The notes: generated by a model not told the origin, from the sequence alone. Positions 25,052-34,597 are shown, counted from the stretch's first letter. The stretch is 64,000 bases of DNA from SZUA-547 sp963669265 (GCA_963669265.1 OY769916.1:2790001-2854000), one strand, 5' to 3'. Numbers and translations are program-made.

Positions 25052-25072
25052 CGCGCAATTTCACGTTGCGCG
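25052..25072 (+). terminator. Hairpin after grxC
   Basis: CGCGCAA (25052-25058), loop TTTCACG, TTGCGCG (25066-25072) form a 7-bp stem 14 bases past the grxC stop. There is no T-run, so termination is only possible. Confidence 0.3.
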
Positions 25073-25099
25073 GCCGTCGCCGGGGCCTAGACTCGGTCC

Positions 25100-25891
25100 A
25101 TGGCCCACGAACCTTTCAGCCGCCCCACCCGCATTGCGCGCACCGGTCTGATCTCCAGCTCCGCCGTGTCGATCCTCGTGTCGATTTACGGCGTTGAGTA
25201 TCAGGGCTTCGACAATTGGGCGTTCCACAACGCCGCCCCGGCCTCGCTGCTGCCGATCGCTGTGGTGCTGGTCACGCTCTACTTCCTGATCTCTTTCGCA
25301 ATCTACTGCGCCGACGATCTGAAGAACGCCGAAGATCCAAACGCTCTGGCGCGCGCGAAAGCCCTGAAGAAAGAGAATGACAGGTTGGTGCAGGAGATCG
25401 CCCGCGAGGTGGCGGTCGCCCGAAAATACCTCTCGAACCGGCATCTGGGCGACGACTCGGAAATGGAGATAAATATCGGCGAGACCATCAAGCACCTGCC
25501 GCTCAAGGCGCGTCAGGTGGCGAATCTGGATACGCTCTATCTGACCGGGTCCTGGCGGGACGTCAAAGTGAGCGCCTCCAGGGATCGCGACAGCGACCGA
25601 AACATTCATGATCTGGCGGCGCAGACGACGCATGTTTATGAGACGGGCGGCCCGTCCTGTTTCGACATCGGCGCGACCAGCTTCGTCGAGCTAAGGGAGT
25701 GTTTCCACGATATCGAGGCGATACTGGACGCAACGAAGGAATATGCGTTCCAGCCGGAGGTCGGCGCGCCGAAAGTGACGCTGGTCAGAACCTATGGGCT
25801 CGACCTCGCCTTGCCGCTGGCGATGTTCGGACTCGCGTTTGTGGGATGGTTCGGCGGCCTCGATTGGGTGGCGGGTTTTCTGCCGGACTAA
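25100..25891 (+). CDS. Membrane protein of unknown function
   Basis: 263 residues, not recognised. Hydrophobic segments at about 16-33, 48-70 and 238-258 enclose a cytoplasmic or periplasmic middle region. That region has a charged helix (76-112), a DTLYLTGSWRDVKV strand and no obvious catalytic motif. The C-terminal membrane segment FGLAFVGWFGGLDWV is followed by only a few residues. It is convergent with ubiG. No function is proposed. Confidence 0.75.
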   Translation: MAHEPFSRPTRIARTGLISSSAVSILVSIYGVEYQGFDNWAFHNAAPASLLPIAVVLVTLYFLISFAIYCADDLKNAEDPNALARAKALKKENDRLVQEIAREVAVARKYLSNRHLGDDSEMEINIGETIKHLPLKARQVANLDTLYLTGSWRDVKVSASRDRDSDRNIHDLAAQTTHVYETGGPSCFDIGATSFVELRECFHDIEAILDATKEYAFQPEVGAPKVTLVRTYGLDLALPLAMFGLAFVGWFGGLDWVAGFLPD

Positions 25892-25897
25892 CGCCCC

Positions 25898-26674
25898 TCA
25901 CCCCCGCTTCAGGCTCGTCGTCACGTAATTCACGCTGAGATCCTTGGCGTCGATCCGCCAGCGCCAGCTTAAGGGGTTGAAGACGAAGCCTTTGCGGTCC
26001 ACCGGCTCCATACCCGCGCGGCTGAGGTGATCGTAAAGCTCGTCCGGCGTGATGAACTTCTTCCATTCATGCGTGCCCTTGGGCAGCCAGCGCATCACCT
26101 GCTCGGCGCCGATGATCGCCATCGCGTAGCTCTTGGGGTTCCGGTTCAGCGTTGAGCAGATCATCACCCCACCGGGTTTCAACAGCCTGGCGCAGGCGTC
26201 CAGAAACGCCTGCACGTCGGGCACATGCTCCACCACCTCCATGTTCAGCACCACGTCGAAGCGTTCGCCCGCCGCGCCCAGCGCCTCCGCCGTGGAGTGG
26301 CGGTAATCGATGTCGAGGCCCATCTGCCGCGCATGTGCCTCGGCCACCGGGATGTTGCGCGCGGCGGCGTCGATCCCCACCACGTTCGCGCCCAGCCGGG
26401 TCATCGGTTCGGCCAGCAGGCCGCCGCCACAGCCGATATCGACCAGATCCAGCCCTTCAAACGGGCGCGCGCCATCCGGGTCGCGGCCGAACTCGGCGGC
26501 GATCTGAGAAACGGCGTAGTCCAGCCGGCAGGGTTGCAGCATGTGCAGCGGCTTGAACTTTCCATGCGGGTCCCACCACTCGGCGGCCATCGCCTCGAAC
26601 TTGGCGATCTCCTCCGGGTCAACCGTATCGGGGTTCGCGGCGCTGGGATCCATCTTTGTCGCGGCGTTCATCAT
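25898..26674 (-). CDS. ubiG: 3-demethylubiquinol / 2-polyprenyl-6-hydroxyphenol O-methyltransferase
   Basis: 258 residues. UbiG performs both O-methylations of ubiquinone synthesis. Visible are AKFEAMAAEWWDPHGKFKPLH near the N-terminus, the SAM motif VDIGCGGGLLAEPM and the membrane-associated segment LNRNPKSYAMAI. The ATG at 26674 is preceded by GGAGG; a longer frame upstream has no conserved sequence. Confidence 0.95.
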   Translation of the reverse strand: MMNAATKMDPSAANPDTVDPEEIAKFEAMAAEWWDPHGKFKPLHMLQPCRLDYAVSQIAAEFGRDPDGARPFEGLDLVDIGCGGGLLAEPMTRLGANVVGIDAAARNIPVAEAHARQMGLDIDYRHSTAEALGAAGERFDVVLNMEVVEHVPDVQAFLDACARLLKPGGVMICSTLNRNPKSYAMAIIGAEQVMRWLPKGTHEWKKFITPDELYDHLSRAGMEPVDRKGFVFNPLSWRWRIDAKDLSVNYVTTSLKRG

Positions 26675-26817
26675 GCGTCCTCCGGGCCCGCCGTGGCGGG
26701 AAAATCGAGGGGCCTCGCCACTGGGCGAAAAAAGTCGCTGGACTGCGCGGACCCCTGTGCGATGTATGACATAGCGTGTATGCGCCGCAAGGCGCGCAAT
26801 TTTTACCGGAGGGGCGG

Positions 26818-27807
26818 ATGATCGCATCCCACACCGCTCTCTACCCGCCGATCGAGCCGTTCAACCGGTTTCGGTTGCAGGTCTCGGGCGGCCATGACCT
26901 CTATGTCGAGGAATGCGGCTCGCCGGGCGCCAAGCCCGTCGTGGTGCTTCATGGCGGGCCGGGCGGCGGGATCAGCGGCTCCATGCGGCGGTATTTCGAC
27001 CCGTCGACCCATCACGTGATCCTGTTCGATCAGCGCGGCTGCGGCCAGTCGCGCCCCCACGCCTCGCTCGACTCCAACACGACCTGGGATCTGATCGCCG
27101 ATATCGAGGCGATCCGGCGACGGGTCGGGGTCGACCGCTGGATGGTGTTCGGCGGGTCCTGGGGCGCGTTCCTGAGCCTGCTTTACGCGGAAACCCATCC
27201 GGACCGCGTGACTGAGCTTGTGCTGCGCGGCGTGTTCCTGATGACCCGTGCGGAGCTGGACTGGTTCTATGGCGGCGCGGCGGGGCGGTTCTGGCCCGAT
27301 CGGTGGGCCGAGTTCGTCGAGCCGATCCCCGAGGAGGAGCGCGGCGACCTGATCGGCGCCTATCACCGCCGCCTGACCAGCGGCGACGTGGCGCTGCAGA
27401 CCAAGCTGGCGCGCATCTGGACCCGGTGGGAGAGCGCGACCGCGTCCCTCACCCCGTCGCCCGCTCGCGAAAACGCCATGTCGGACGCGTCCTACTCCCG
27501 CGCCTTCGCCCGGCTGGAGTCGCATTATTTCGTCAATCGGGGTTTCCTGGACGCGGACGATCAGATCATGCGCGACGTGGGCCGGATCAAGGACATTCCC
27601 GGCGTGATCGTCCAGGGCCGGTATGACATGATCTGTCCGCCGAGGACCGCGTGGGAGTTGCACAAGGCCTGGCCCGCCTCGGAGATTCAGATCATCCCGG
27701 ATGCGGGCCACGCGCTGAGCGAGCCGGGCGTCTCCGCCGCGCTGTTGCAGGCTGTGAAGAGGTTCAGCCGCGAGAACAGCGCAGGCGGATTGCGGGCGCG
27801 GGCCTAG
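26818..27807 (+). CDS. pip: Proline iminopeptidase
   Basis: Alpha/beta-hydrolase of 329 residues removing N-terminal proline from peptides. HGGPGGG forms the oxyanion region, the nucleophile is Ser114 in GGSWGAFLSL, and Asp270 (GRYDMICP) and His298 (DAGHALSE) complete the triad. The ATG at 26818 follows GGAGGGGCGG; an upstream in-frame ATG at 26776 is not favoured. It is divergent from ubiG. Confidence 0.94.
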   Translation: MIASHTALYPPIEPFNRFRLQVSGGHDLYVEECGSPGAKPVVVLHGGPGGGISGSMRRYFDPSTHHVILFDQRGCGQSRPHASLDSNTTWDLIADIEAIRRRVGVDRWMVFGGSWGAFLSLLYAETHPDRVTELVLRGVFLMTRAELDWFYGGAAGRFWPDRWAEFVEPIPEEERGDLIGAYHRRLTSGDVALQTKLARIWTRWESATASLTPSPARENAMSDASYSRAFARLESHYFVNRGFLDADDQIMRDVGRIKDIPGVIVQGRYDMICPPRTAWELHKAWPASEIQIIPDAGHALSEPGVSAALLQAVKRFSRENSAGGLRARA

Positions 27808-27830
27808 GTCCGCCGCGAACCCGGCAGAGC

Positions 27831-28610
27831 TTATTCTGCGTCCGAGACGATCTCGTAGACCAGCTCATCCTTGTAATAGACCGGCCGATAGAGAACGCCG
27901 TCGCAGACATAGAGCGTCTCGTCCTGCATCTCGATCTTCTCGCACTCCTGATCGCGTGGCAGCGTGAGAATGTAGACCAGAGTCGCGCTTGCGACAGTGG
28001 CGGTGAAATACCAGCCCCAGCGTGGATAGTAGTAATAGGTCCCCCAGTAGTAGTGGGGCGGCCGGTAATAGGGCGGCCGATAGGGAGGCGGACGCCAGCT
28101 GGGCGGACGGTGGTGCGGTGGTCGCCATCCCGGCGGTCGCCAACCGGGTGGACGTCCGCCCGGAGGCCGCGCCACAGGTGGACGCGCGACAGGCGGACGC
28201 GTGCCGGGCGGTCTGCCTGCGATCGGCGGCACGGGTTTTGGCGGCCGCGTCGCCGGTGGACGTGATCCCGGCGGCCGTGCGCCCGGCCGGTTCCCAACCT
28301 CCGGTCGGTTTGGGCGAGTCGCCGGACGCGTAGACGGGCGGTTGGATGGGCGCGTGGCGGGTCGTGTGGATGGCCGCGTCGCCGGGCGTGTGGCGGGCCT
28401 GCTCGACGGTCTGGCCGCAGGGCGTGTCTGCGGCCTGGGCCGCGTCTTCGCCCCGCTGGGCGGTCGATGCGGGCGGGCTTTGTATCCGCCGGCGCGGCCT
28501 CCGCGCTTCGCCTCAGCGGTGTCGAAGCCGAGGCTTAGTTGAACCACGCGCTCGGGCGACGCCCAGATCGCGAGGGCGGCGACGGTAATGGCGATGACCA
28601 GTTTTCTCAT
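27831..28610 (-). CDS. Exported Arg/Pro-rich repeat protein
   Basis: 259 residues. Signal-peptide-like N-terminus (MRKLVIAITVAALAIWA). Residues about 40-190 are low-complexity Arg-Pro repeats (RPATRPSTRP, then RPPGGRPPGWRPP). A Tyr/Trp-rich patch (about 175-200) precedes a possible membrane segment TATVASATLVYIL and a small C-terminal domain with two Cys and a YRPVYYKDELVYEIV end. The C-terminal part resembles exported proteins of DUF6515 type, with low certainty. The repeats probably bind polyanions or cell wall. The ATG at 28610 has GGAGG upstream. It directly follows the DUF2092 gene. Confidence 0.75.
   Translation of the reverse strand: MRKLVIAITVAALAIWASPERVVQLSLGFDTAEAKRGGRAGGYKARPHRPPSGAKTRPRPQTRPAARPSSRPATRPATRPSTRPATRPSNRPSTRPATRPNRPEVGNRPGARPPGSRPPATRPPKPVPPIAGRPPGTRPPVARPPVARPPGGRPPGWRPPGWRPPHHRPPSWRPPPYRPPYYRPPHYYWGTYYYYPRWGWYFTATVASATLVYILTLPRDQECEKIEMQDETLYVCDGVLYRPVYYKDELVYEIVSDAE
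28145..28475 (-). repeat. RP-codon tandem repeat within the Arg/Pro-rich gene
   Basis: Irregular 12-15 base units encoding (RPxTRPS)n and (RPPGxRPP)n. It is coding repetition in frame with the host gene rather than an intergenic repeat. Confidence 0.6.
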
Positions 28611-28621
28611 CCGCGCCTCCC

Positions 28622-29446
28622 TCAATTCCCGGACTCAGAGGGCTGGGTCCGCCCTTTCGAGCCTTGCTGCAACTCTTGCTTCTCCGTCTCGTAGACCTCA
28701 ACGATCTTCGGCCAGCTGATTTTTACATCGCCGTCCTGCGGTGCGAAGGTGAACCGATCTTCCGGAATCTCGGGTGCGAAATCCCAGTCCGACAGATAGG
28801 CGCTGTATTGCGGCCAGCCCTGACTGTAGGGATCGGTGCCGACGACCATCAGCGGCACGGGTGCGTCCGGGTCGGTCGAGATCCAGACCTGCCAGTCGCC
28901 GGAATACTCCGCGAAGGCGATATGATGCGCCTCCCGACCGGCGAAAAAGGTCGTGCCCAGATAGGCCGCGGCCTCGACGCCATCCAACAGTTCCTCGCCG
29001 GATTTCGGCGTGAGCATCTCCCAGATTGGTAGAATGACGTCGTACTCGTCTCGCAGCGTCTGAATCAGCGCGACATATCCGCCGTCGAACGGCGCAGAGA
29101 CATAGGCGCTGTCGCCCGGGATCGAGATCGAGAACGTCTCGCCGTCGTAGAAAAACTCGCGCACGCCGTCGCCGCGCTCCAGATAGGAGTAAAACCCCTC
29201 GCCCCGCGACATAGTGTTGGAGCCGCTGCGCAGATAGGTGATCTTCTCCCGCCCGTCGACGACCACATCGAAACTGACGAACCAGTTCATGGAAAGGTTC
29301 TGCTGCGCGGCCAGAAACTCCGCCGATTGCGTCACCAGTTCGATCGCAACAGGGTCGAGCGCCGGAACGGGCTCGTCCTCCGCGACAGCGATGACGGGTG
29401 AGGAGAACGCCAGAACGGCTGCGGCGAGAAATGCTGTCGGTCGCAT
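28622..29446 (-). CDS. DUF2092 family periplasmic protein
   Basis: 274 residues with a cleavable signal (MRPTAFLAAAVLAFSSPVIAVA). The body matches DUF2092, a LolA/LolB-like beta fold: ALDPVAIELVTQSAEFLAA, then YLRSGSNTMSR, FFYDGETFSI and AYLGTTFFAGREAHHIAF. Function is unknown, with binding of a hydrophobic ligand suggested by the fold. ATG 29446 begins the signal peptide. The Arg/Pro-rich exported protein lies 11 bases downstream, so the two probably work together in the envelope. Confidence 0.85.
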   Translation of the reverse strand: MRPTAFLAAAVLAFSSPVIAVAEDEPVPALDPVAIELVTQSAEFLAAQQNLSMNWFVSFDVVVDGREKITYLRSGSNTMSRGEGFYSYLERGDGVREFFYDGETFSISIPGDSAYVSAPFDGGYVALIQTLRDEYDVILPIWEMLTPKSGEELLDGVEAAAYLGTTFFAGREAHHIAFAEYSGDWQVWISTDPDAPVPLMVVGTDPYSQGWPQYSAYLSDWDFAPEIPEDRFTFAPQDGDVKISWPKIVEVYETEKQELQQGSKGRTQPSESGN

Positions 29447-29580
29447 GAAGGCCCCTTTGTCCGGACCCGACATCGGTGGGCGAGGTCGGCGCACAAAGAA
29501 GGCTACGCTCGAAGCGGAACGCGACCAAGCGAATTCAGGGGATTTGCGTCGGTGATCCGGTTTTGGCGGCGGACCTCGAC

Positions 29581-30288
29581 CTAGTCCGCGAGCTTCGCCT
29601 TCAGCGTAGTCAGCGCCACCCGCGCCTTTTCCGACCAGTCCGCCGCGTGCGAGGCCCAGAGGTTGGCCTCGCTTTTCAGGATCAGCCCGTCCGAGAGAAT
29701 GCGCAAATGGTTGGCGCGCAGCGTCGCGCCGGAGGAGGTGATGTCGACGATCGCCTCGGCCGAGCGGTTCTTGGGCGCGCCCTCGGTCGCCCCCTGGCTG
29801 TCGACCAGCAGATAGTCGCCGACCCCGCGCTGGGTGAAGAACTCGCGGGCCAGCACGTGATACTTGGTGGCGACGCGCAGTGCGTGGCCATGGACCGCGC
29901 GAAACCGGCCCGCCGCGTCGTCGAGATCGGCGATGGTCTCCACATCCAGCCAGCAATCGGGCACGGCGACGATCAGGTCCGCGCGGCCGAAGCCCATCGG
30001 CGCGATCCGGTCCAGCCGGGTCTTCCAGCCCGGAATGCGTTCGGCGATCAGGTCCTCGCCGGTGACGCCGAGGTGAATCTCTCCCCGGTCGAGCGCGCCC
30101 GGAATTTCCCCGGCGGAGAGATAGACCAACTCCACCCCGTCCACGCCGTCCACCTGTCCGGCGTACTCGCGGTCTTCGCCTACACGCGACAGCGCGACGC
30201 CGCGTTCAGCGAACCATGCGGTGGTCTGTTCCTGCAACCGGCCCTTGGAGGGTGCGGCGAGGCGGAGAGGGGTCTGGGACGCGGTCAT
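29581..30288 (-). CDS. hisG: ATP phosphoribosyltransferase, short form
   Basis: First enzyme of histidine synthesis, 235 residues. The short form lacks the C-terminal regulatory domain and depends on HisZ. Signatures are LAAPSKGRL near the N-terminus, VTGEDLI, ATKYH and the PRPP loop region EAIVDITSSGATLRAN. Its ATG overlaps the hisZ stop by 4 bases, and hisS-hisZ-hisG read as one transcript. Confidence 0.95.
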   Translation of the reverse strand: MTASQTPLRLAAPSKGRLQEQTTAWFAERGVALSRVGEDREYAGQVDGVDGVELVYLSAGEIPGALDRGEIHLGVTGEDLIAERIPGWKTRLDRIAPMGFGRADLIVAVPDCWLDVETIADLDDAAGRFRAVHGHALRVATKYHVLAREFFTQRGVGDYLLVDSQGATEGAPKNRSAEAIVDITSSGATLRANHLRILSDGLILKSEANLWASHAADWSEKARVALTTLKAKLAD

Positions 30289-31523
30289 GCGGCGCCTCCC
30301 GCCCCGATCTCGGGTCGGCTCTGGACCTCGAGCACTGTTTCCGGGCGGATCATGCCGCCGACGGCCCCGCCGTTTGGGCCGCGCCCATCCCCGCCGAGTT
30401 TGGTCAGCATCGCGTCATAGCGGCCGCCGCCGCCAAGCACCGGCTGGTCGGGAGCGGTCGCCGAGACGAACTCGAAGACGAAACCGTCATAATACTCCAG
30501 CAACCGGCCGAAGGCGGCGTCGAAGGGCAGGGCGGCCGCGTCGATTTCATGCGCCTCCAGCGCGGTCAGGCGCGCCTCCATCCGGTCGAGCGCAGGGGAA
30601 ATGTCGAGTTGCGCCTCCGCGGTGAGAGTCCGCAGCGCGGCCAGCGCCTCACCCGAAGGGCCGGTGATCGCCAGAGCGTTCTCGATGGCGTCGACCAGAT
30701 CTTTCGGCAGGCGGGTTTCAGCCCGATCCTCGGCCAGCGCGAGCAGCCTGTCCGCGACCTCCTGCACCCCCCGCGCGCCAAGCGTGCGCACGCCGCGCGC
30801 CTCAAGCTCCGCCATCACCGCCGCGCCCGCGTCGCGAGGCGACAGGCCTGCGACCCGGTCCAGCAGCGCCGCGCGATCCGCGCCGATCGCGCCCGCCTCG
30901 CCGGAATACTCCGCCAGCATCTGGTGGAACCGGGCGGGCCGCCAGAAATGCCGCTTCAGCGCCGCGCGCCAGCGCGTCGGCATCGGCGCCGCGTCAAGCA
31001 GGGCGAAGGCGACCCCCAGATCCCCGGTCCGCACGATCGTCTCGCCCGCTTCCGACCACTTGAGCGCGTTGCGGATCAGCGCGAACACTTCCGCGTCCGC
31101 CGCCGCGGGATCCTCGGCGCCGATCAGCTCCACGCCAGTCTGCAGATACTCCGCCGGACGGCCGGAGCCGGGAAGCTGCCGCCGGAACACCCGGCCGAGA
31201 TACCCATAGCGCGCCTCGCCGCCGCCATTTTCCAGATGCGCCAGACAGACCGGCGCGGTGAAATCCGGCCGCAGGCACATCTCGCCCGTATTCGGGTCGG
31301 AAATCAGGAAGGCGCGGGCGCGGATATCCTCGCCATAGAGATCCAGCAACAGGTCAGCAGGCTGCAGCAACGCGGGGTCGATCGGCTGATAGCCGGCCTC
31401 GGCGATCACCGAGGCGATTTCGGACGTGACGCCGTTCAGCGCCACCAGTCCCTCGTCGCGATGGCCGCGAAACGGGGCGGAAGGGCCTGATGGGGCGGTC
31501 TCTCGCCTTTTGGGCGCGCTCAT
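30285..31523 (-). CDS. hisZ: ATP phosphoribosyltransferase regulatory subunit
   Basis: 412 residues, a class II aaRS-like paralogue of HisS without aminoacylation function. It shows motif-2-like RYGYLGRVFRRQ and the HisS-type GGGGRYDAML near the C-terminus. It forms the hetero-octamer with short HisG and confers histidine feedback. It begins 4 bases after the hisS stop. Confidence 0.94.
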   Translation of the reverse strand: MSAPKRRETAPSGPSAPFRGHRDEGLVALNGVTSEIASVIAEAGYQPIDPALLQPADLLLDLYGEDIRARAFLISDPNTGEMCLRPDFTAPVCLAHLENGGGEARYGYLGRVFRRQLPGSGRPAEYLQTGVELIGAEDPAAADAEVFALIRNALKWSEAGETIVRTGDLGVAFALLDAAPMPTRWRAALKRHFWRPARFHQMLAEYSGEAGAIGADRAALLDRVAGLSPRDAGAAVMAELEARGVRTLGARGVQEVADRLLALAEDRAETRLPKDLVDAIENALAITGPSGEALAALRTLTAEAQLDISPALDRMEARLTALEAHEIDAAALPFDAAFGRLLEYYDGFVFEFVSATAPDQPVLGGGGRYDAMLTKLGGDGRGPNGGAVGGMIRPETVLEVQSRPEIGAGGAA

Positions 31524-31527
31524 CCGC

Positions 31528-33033
31528 TTATCCCGCCGCGCGCGCGATCATGGCGCGCACCTGCGCGACCAGCTCGGCGCGCGGCACGGAGATCTGCGCC
31601 GGTTGCGCCTTCCATTCTTCATTGGTCTCGATCTCGGCGGCCAGCCGCGCGCCGAGTGCGAGGTCCTTGAGCTGCACGATGTCGGAGGCGCGTTCGTCCT
31701 CGCCCTGAATCACCGCGACGGGCGCGGCGCGCTTGTCGGCGTATTTCAGTTGCTTGCCCATATTGCCGCCGCCAAGGAACACTTCCGCGCGGACGCCTTC
31801 CCGGCGGAGCTCGGCGCACATCGCCTGATAGTCGGACATGCGGTCCTTATCCATCACGCAGATCACAACCGGCCCGGCGTCTTCAGCGCCCGGCGCGCGG
31901 CCCTTCGCCTCCAGCGCGGCGAGCAGCCGGTCGACGCCGATCGAGACGCCGGTGGCGGGCGTCCGCTGGCCGGTAAAACGGTTGACCAGATCGTCATAGC
32001 GGCCGCCGCCCGCGACCGAGCCGAAGCGGCGCAGTTGGCCGTCCTCGTCGGTGATCGCGAAGGTCAGCTCCGCCTCATAGACCGCGCCGGTGTAATAGCC
32101 GAGGCCGCGCACGACCGAGGGGTCCAGCTTCACCCGATCCGCGTTATAGCCCTGCGCGCCAAGCAACTCGGCGATCTTCGCGACCTCGGCGACGCCTTCC
32201 GCGCCGATCTCCGACGAGCCAACCAGTTCCGACAGGCGCGCGCAGGTCGCGGCGGCTGTGTCTCTTTCCGCCTCGACGAAGCCCATCACGATATCGGCCT
32301 GTTCGGCCGCCAGCCCGGCGCCGTCGGTGTAGTCGCCGGATTCGTCCATCCGGCCCGCGCCCAACAGCGCCCGCACACCCTCCGGCCCCAGCCGGTCGAG
32401 CTTGTCGATAGCGCGCAGGGCCACGCCGCGCGCGGCCTCATGCGCCTCCGGATCCGCCGGGTCGTAGATCCCCGCCGCCTCCAGCACGCCGTTCAGGATC
32501 TTGCGGTTGTTGATCCGCACCAGATAGTCGCCGCGCGCGATCCCCGCCGCCTCCAGCGCGTCCGCCAGCATGGCGCAGATCTCCGCATCCGCCGCCGGAT
32601 TGGCGCTGCCGACCGTGTCGGCATCACATTGGTAGAATTGCCGATAGCGCCCCGGCCCGGGCTTTTCATTGCGCCAGACCGGCCCGACCGCATAGCGCCG
32701 ATAAGGGGTGGGCAGCGACAGGCGATGCTGGGCGTAGACCCGCGCCAGCGGCGCTGTCAGGTCATAGCGCAGCGCCAGCCAGCTTTCGTCGTCGTCCTGA
32801 AACGCGAAGACGCCCGCATTGGGCCGGTCGACATCGGGCAGAAACTTGCCCAGCGCCTCGACCGTCTCGACCGCCGAGCTTTCCAGCGGATCGAAGCCAT
32901 AGCGCCGATAGACCTCGCAAATGGCGCGCAACATCGCCTCGCGCCGCAGCACCTCCGCGCCGAAATAGTCGCGAAACCCTTTCGGCGTCTCGGCGCGCGG
33001 CCGCCTGATCTTCTGCGCCTTCTTCTTGGCCAT
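31528..33033 (-). CDS. hisS: Histidyl-tRNA synthetase
   Basis: 501 residues. Class II synthetase with PKGFRDYFG at the N-terminus and motif 2 GPVWRNEKPGPGRYRQFYQ (spanning about 105-125). The histidine-binding blocks are GLGYYTG and AGGGRYDDLV, and the anticodon-binding domain follows (about 400-501). It leads the hisS-hisZ-hisG operon, coupling charging and synthesis of histidine. Confidence 0.96.
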   Translation of the reverse strand: MAKKKAQKIRRPRAETPKGFRDYFGAEVLRREAMLRAICEVYRRYGFDPLESSAVETVEALGKFLPDVDRPNAGVFAFQDDDESWLALRYDLTAPLARVYAQHRLSLPTPYRRYAVGPVWRNEKPGPGRYRQFYQCDADTVGSANPAADAEICAMLADALEAAGIARGDYLVRINNRKILNGVLEAAGIYDPADPEAHEAARGVALRAIDKLDRLGPEGVRALLGAGRMDESGDYTDGAGLAAEQADIVMGFVEAERDTAAATCARLSELVGSSEIGAEGVAEVAKIAELLGAQGYNADRVKLDPSVVRGLGYYTGAVYEAELTFAITDEDGQLRRFGSVAGGGRYDDLVNRFTGQRTPATGVSIGVDRLLAALEAKGRAPGAEDAGPVVICVMDKDRMSDYQAMCAELRREGVRAEVFLGGGNMGKQLKYADKRAAPVAVIQGEDERASDIVQLKDLALGARLAAEIETNEEWKAQPAQISVPRAELVAQVRAMIARAAG

Positions 33034-33094
33034 CGAATTCCCCGGAAACGGGCGGCCCTAGCGAGCGCCCAAAAGTCGCGCGTGTCCTAGCGGA

Positions 33095-34519
33095 TCAGCG
33101 AGGGGCGGGCAAGGGAGGCGAGGATGGCGATAGCGGTTGACCGTCGGCGACATCGGTCCCCGCGGCGGCCGACTCGGCCAACTTATCCAGAACAGGCGCG
33201 ATAGCTTCACCAATCCAAAGCTGAGGGTCAGATGGCTCGTAGCCTGCGTTTGCTTCCCATTCAGATATCAGTGCGCTGGCTTGCTTGAAGGCGACGGCGA
33301 GATCCGGCGTCTCGCGAATGGCGTGGTTGAAGAAAGCGTCGCCGAACCAGGTCCACTCGTTTTTGTCGCTGCAACCGAAAGAGTTCTTTTCGGCCGCCGC
33401 CGCGGTCGCCACCAGCATGTTTGACCGCTTGAAATGAGGCACGAAGGAGCCAGAGTGACAGGCCGATAGGATCAGCGCCACATTTTGCGCGCCCGAAACT
33501 GCCACCGCCTGCGCCAATCCCGAAGGTGTGAAATCGTTCGGCCGCACCGGATAAAAATTGGCGGAAATCAACTCATCCGTTCCATGAGAGGTGATAAAGA
33601 CCAAGAGCACGTCCTCGTCACGGTCCATTTGCGCGCCCACCAAGCGAAGAGCCTCGCGCAAGTTGGGTGGATTGGCCAGCGGGTAGCGATGAGGATGATC
33701 GTCTGAATTGGCGAGAGTGATTACCCGGCGCGCCGCGCCGAATGTGTCGGCGAGTATGTCTCGTACAGCTTCAACTTCGCTCAGAAAGACGTTCTGGTGC
33801 GCATCGCCGGCGACCAGCACCGCCCAAAGTTCGACTTGGCCGGGCGTTCCTTCTTCAAGTAGCGCCGCTTGCCCGCGCAACATTGCCGTTTGTCGATAGT
33901 ACAGGGTCTCCATGTCGAAGCGTCGCTCATCGGCAGCATTCTCAGCCGCCCCCTCTAAGCGTTGCTCAAAGATCGGGTAATAGATCAACCAGTCTCGGCC
34001 CAGACCGAATATCAGCACCAACACGGCCGCACCGACGGCGGCGCGAAGCCGACCCGCTAAACCTAGCTTGCGGTGCGCCGCATATGCGCCGCGAATGAGC
34101 ACCAGATAGGGCGCGGCCATCAACAGATAATAGGTCGATATCGTCGAGGCGGACTGAATGAGCTGCGCTGTGGCGACGGCGAAAAGAACCCAGATCGTGA
34201 AAACCGGGACCATGGCGTGCGCAAGTCGCGGCGCGCGGAGATCGCGCGGCCCAACCTTGGCGCTGACCCAGATCGCGAGAAATACGATCAGCGCCATCGA
34301 GAGCGCATAGCTTGCGCCCCAAGGCGAAACGCCGCCGATCGGCGTGTTGAAATAGGCGTCGACAGCGACAACTGTGACTGCGAACGCGCCCCAAAGCACA
34401 GCGAGTTCGGTCGGCCCATACCGGAAACACTCGTCGCGCCGAGCCCCGATGACAAGCAGGGCCGCGCGACCGAGATTATGACCTAGGTTTCTCAGCGCCC
34501 GTTTCGTCCACTCGCCCAT
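33095..34519 (-). CDS. Membrane-anchored C13-family (caspase/legumain-like) cysteine peptidase
   Basis: 474 residues. Five or so membrane helices occupy residues 37-180. A soluble C-terminal domain (about 225-460) has the clan CD dyad: His312 in VFITSHGTDEL and Cys354 in LILSACHSGSF. The following ATAAAAEKNSFGCSD and the AFFNHAI segment match bacterial peptidase C13 proteins. The substrate is unknown, with Asn/Asp-specific cleavage expected by family. It lies on the strand of the his operon, 61 bases past hisS on the upstream side. Confidence 0.85.
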   Translation of the reverse strand: MGEWTKRALRNLGHNLGRAALLVIGARRDECFRYGPTELAVLWGAFAVTVVAVDAYFNTPIGGVSPWGASYALSMALIVFLAIWVSAKVGPRDLRAPRLAHAMVPVFTIWVLFAVATAQLIQSASTISTYYLLMAAPYLVLIRGAYAAHRKLGLAGRLRAAVGAAVLVLIFGLGRDWLIYYPIFEQRLEGAAENAADERRFDMETLYYRQTAMLRGQAALLEEGTPGQVELWAVLVAGDAHQNVFLSEVEAVRDILADTFGAARRVITLANSDDHPHRYPLANPPNLREALRLVGAQMDRDEDVLLVFITSHGTDELISANFYPVRPNDFTPSGLAQAVAVSGAQNVALILSACHSGSFVPHFKRSNMLVATAAAAEKNSFGCSDKNEWTWFGDAFFNHAIRETPDLAVAFKQASALISEWEANAGYEPSDPQLWIGEAIAPVLDKLAESAAAGTDVADGQPLSPSSPPLPAPR

Positions 34520-34597
34520 ATCTTAGTTTTAGGCGAAGAAGCGGCTGTAAGCAGCCTCTTAAGTAGAGTGCGTCGGAATCGCGCGGGTAGAGTTGAT

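Noticed and set aside
28145..28475. Repeat array that might suggest CRISPR
   Set aside because: Units are short, irregular, in frame and encode Arg-Pro repeats; there are no spacers or cas genes.
31426..33090. 554-codon plus-strand frame opposite hisS
   Set aside because: Antisense shadow of a conserved synthetase.
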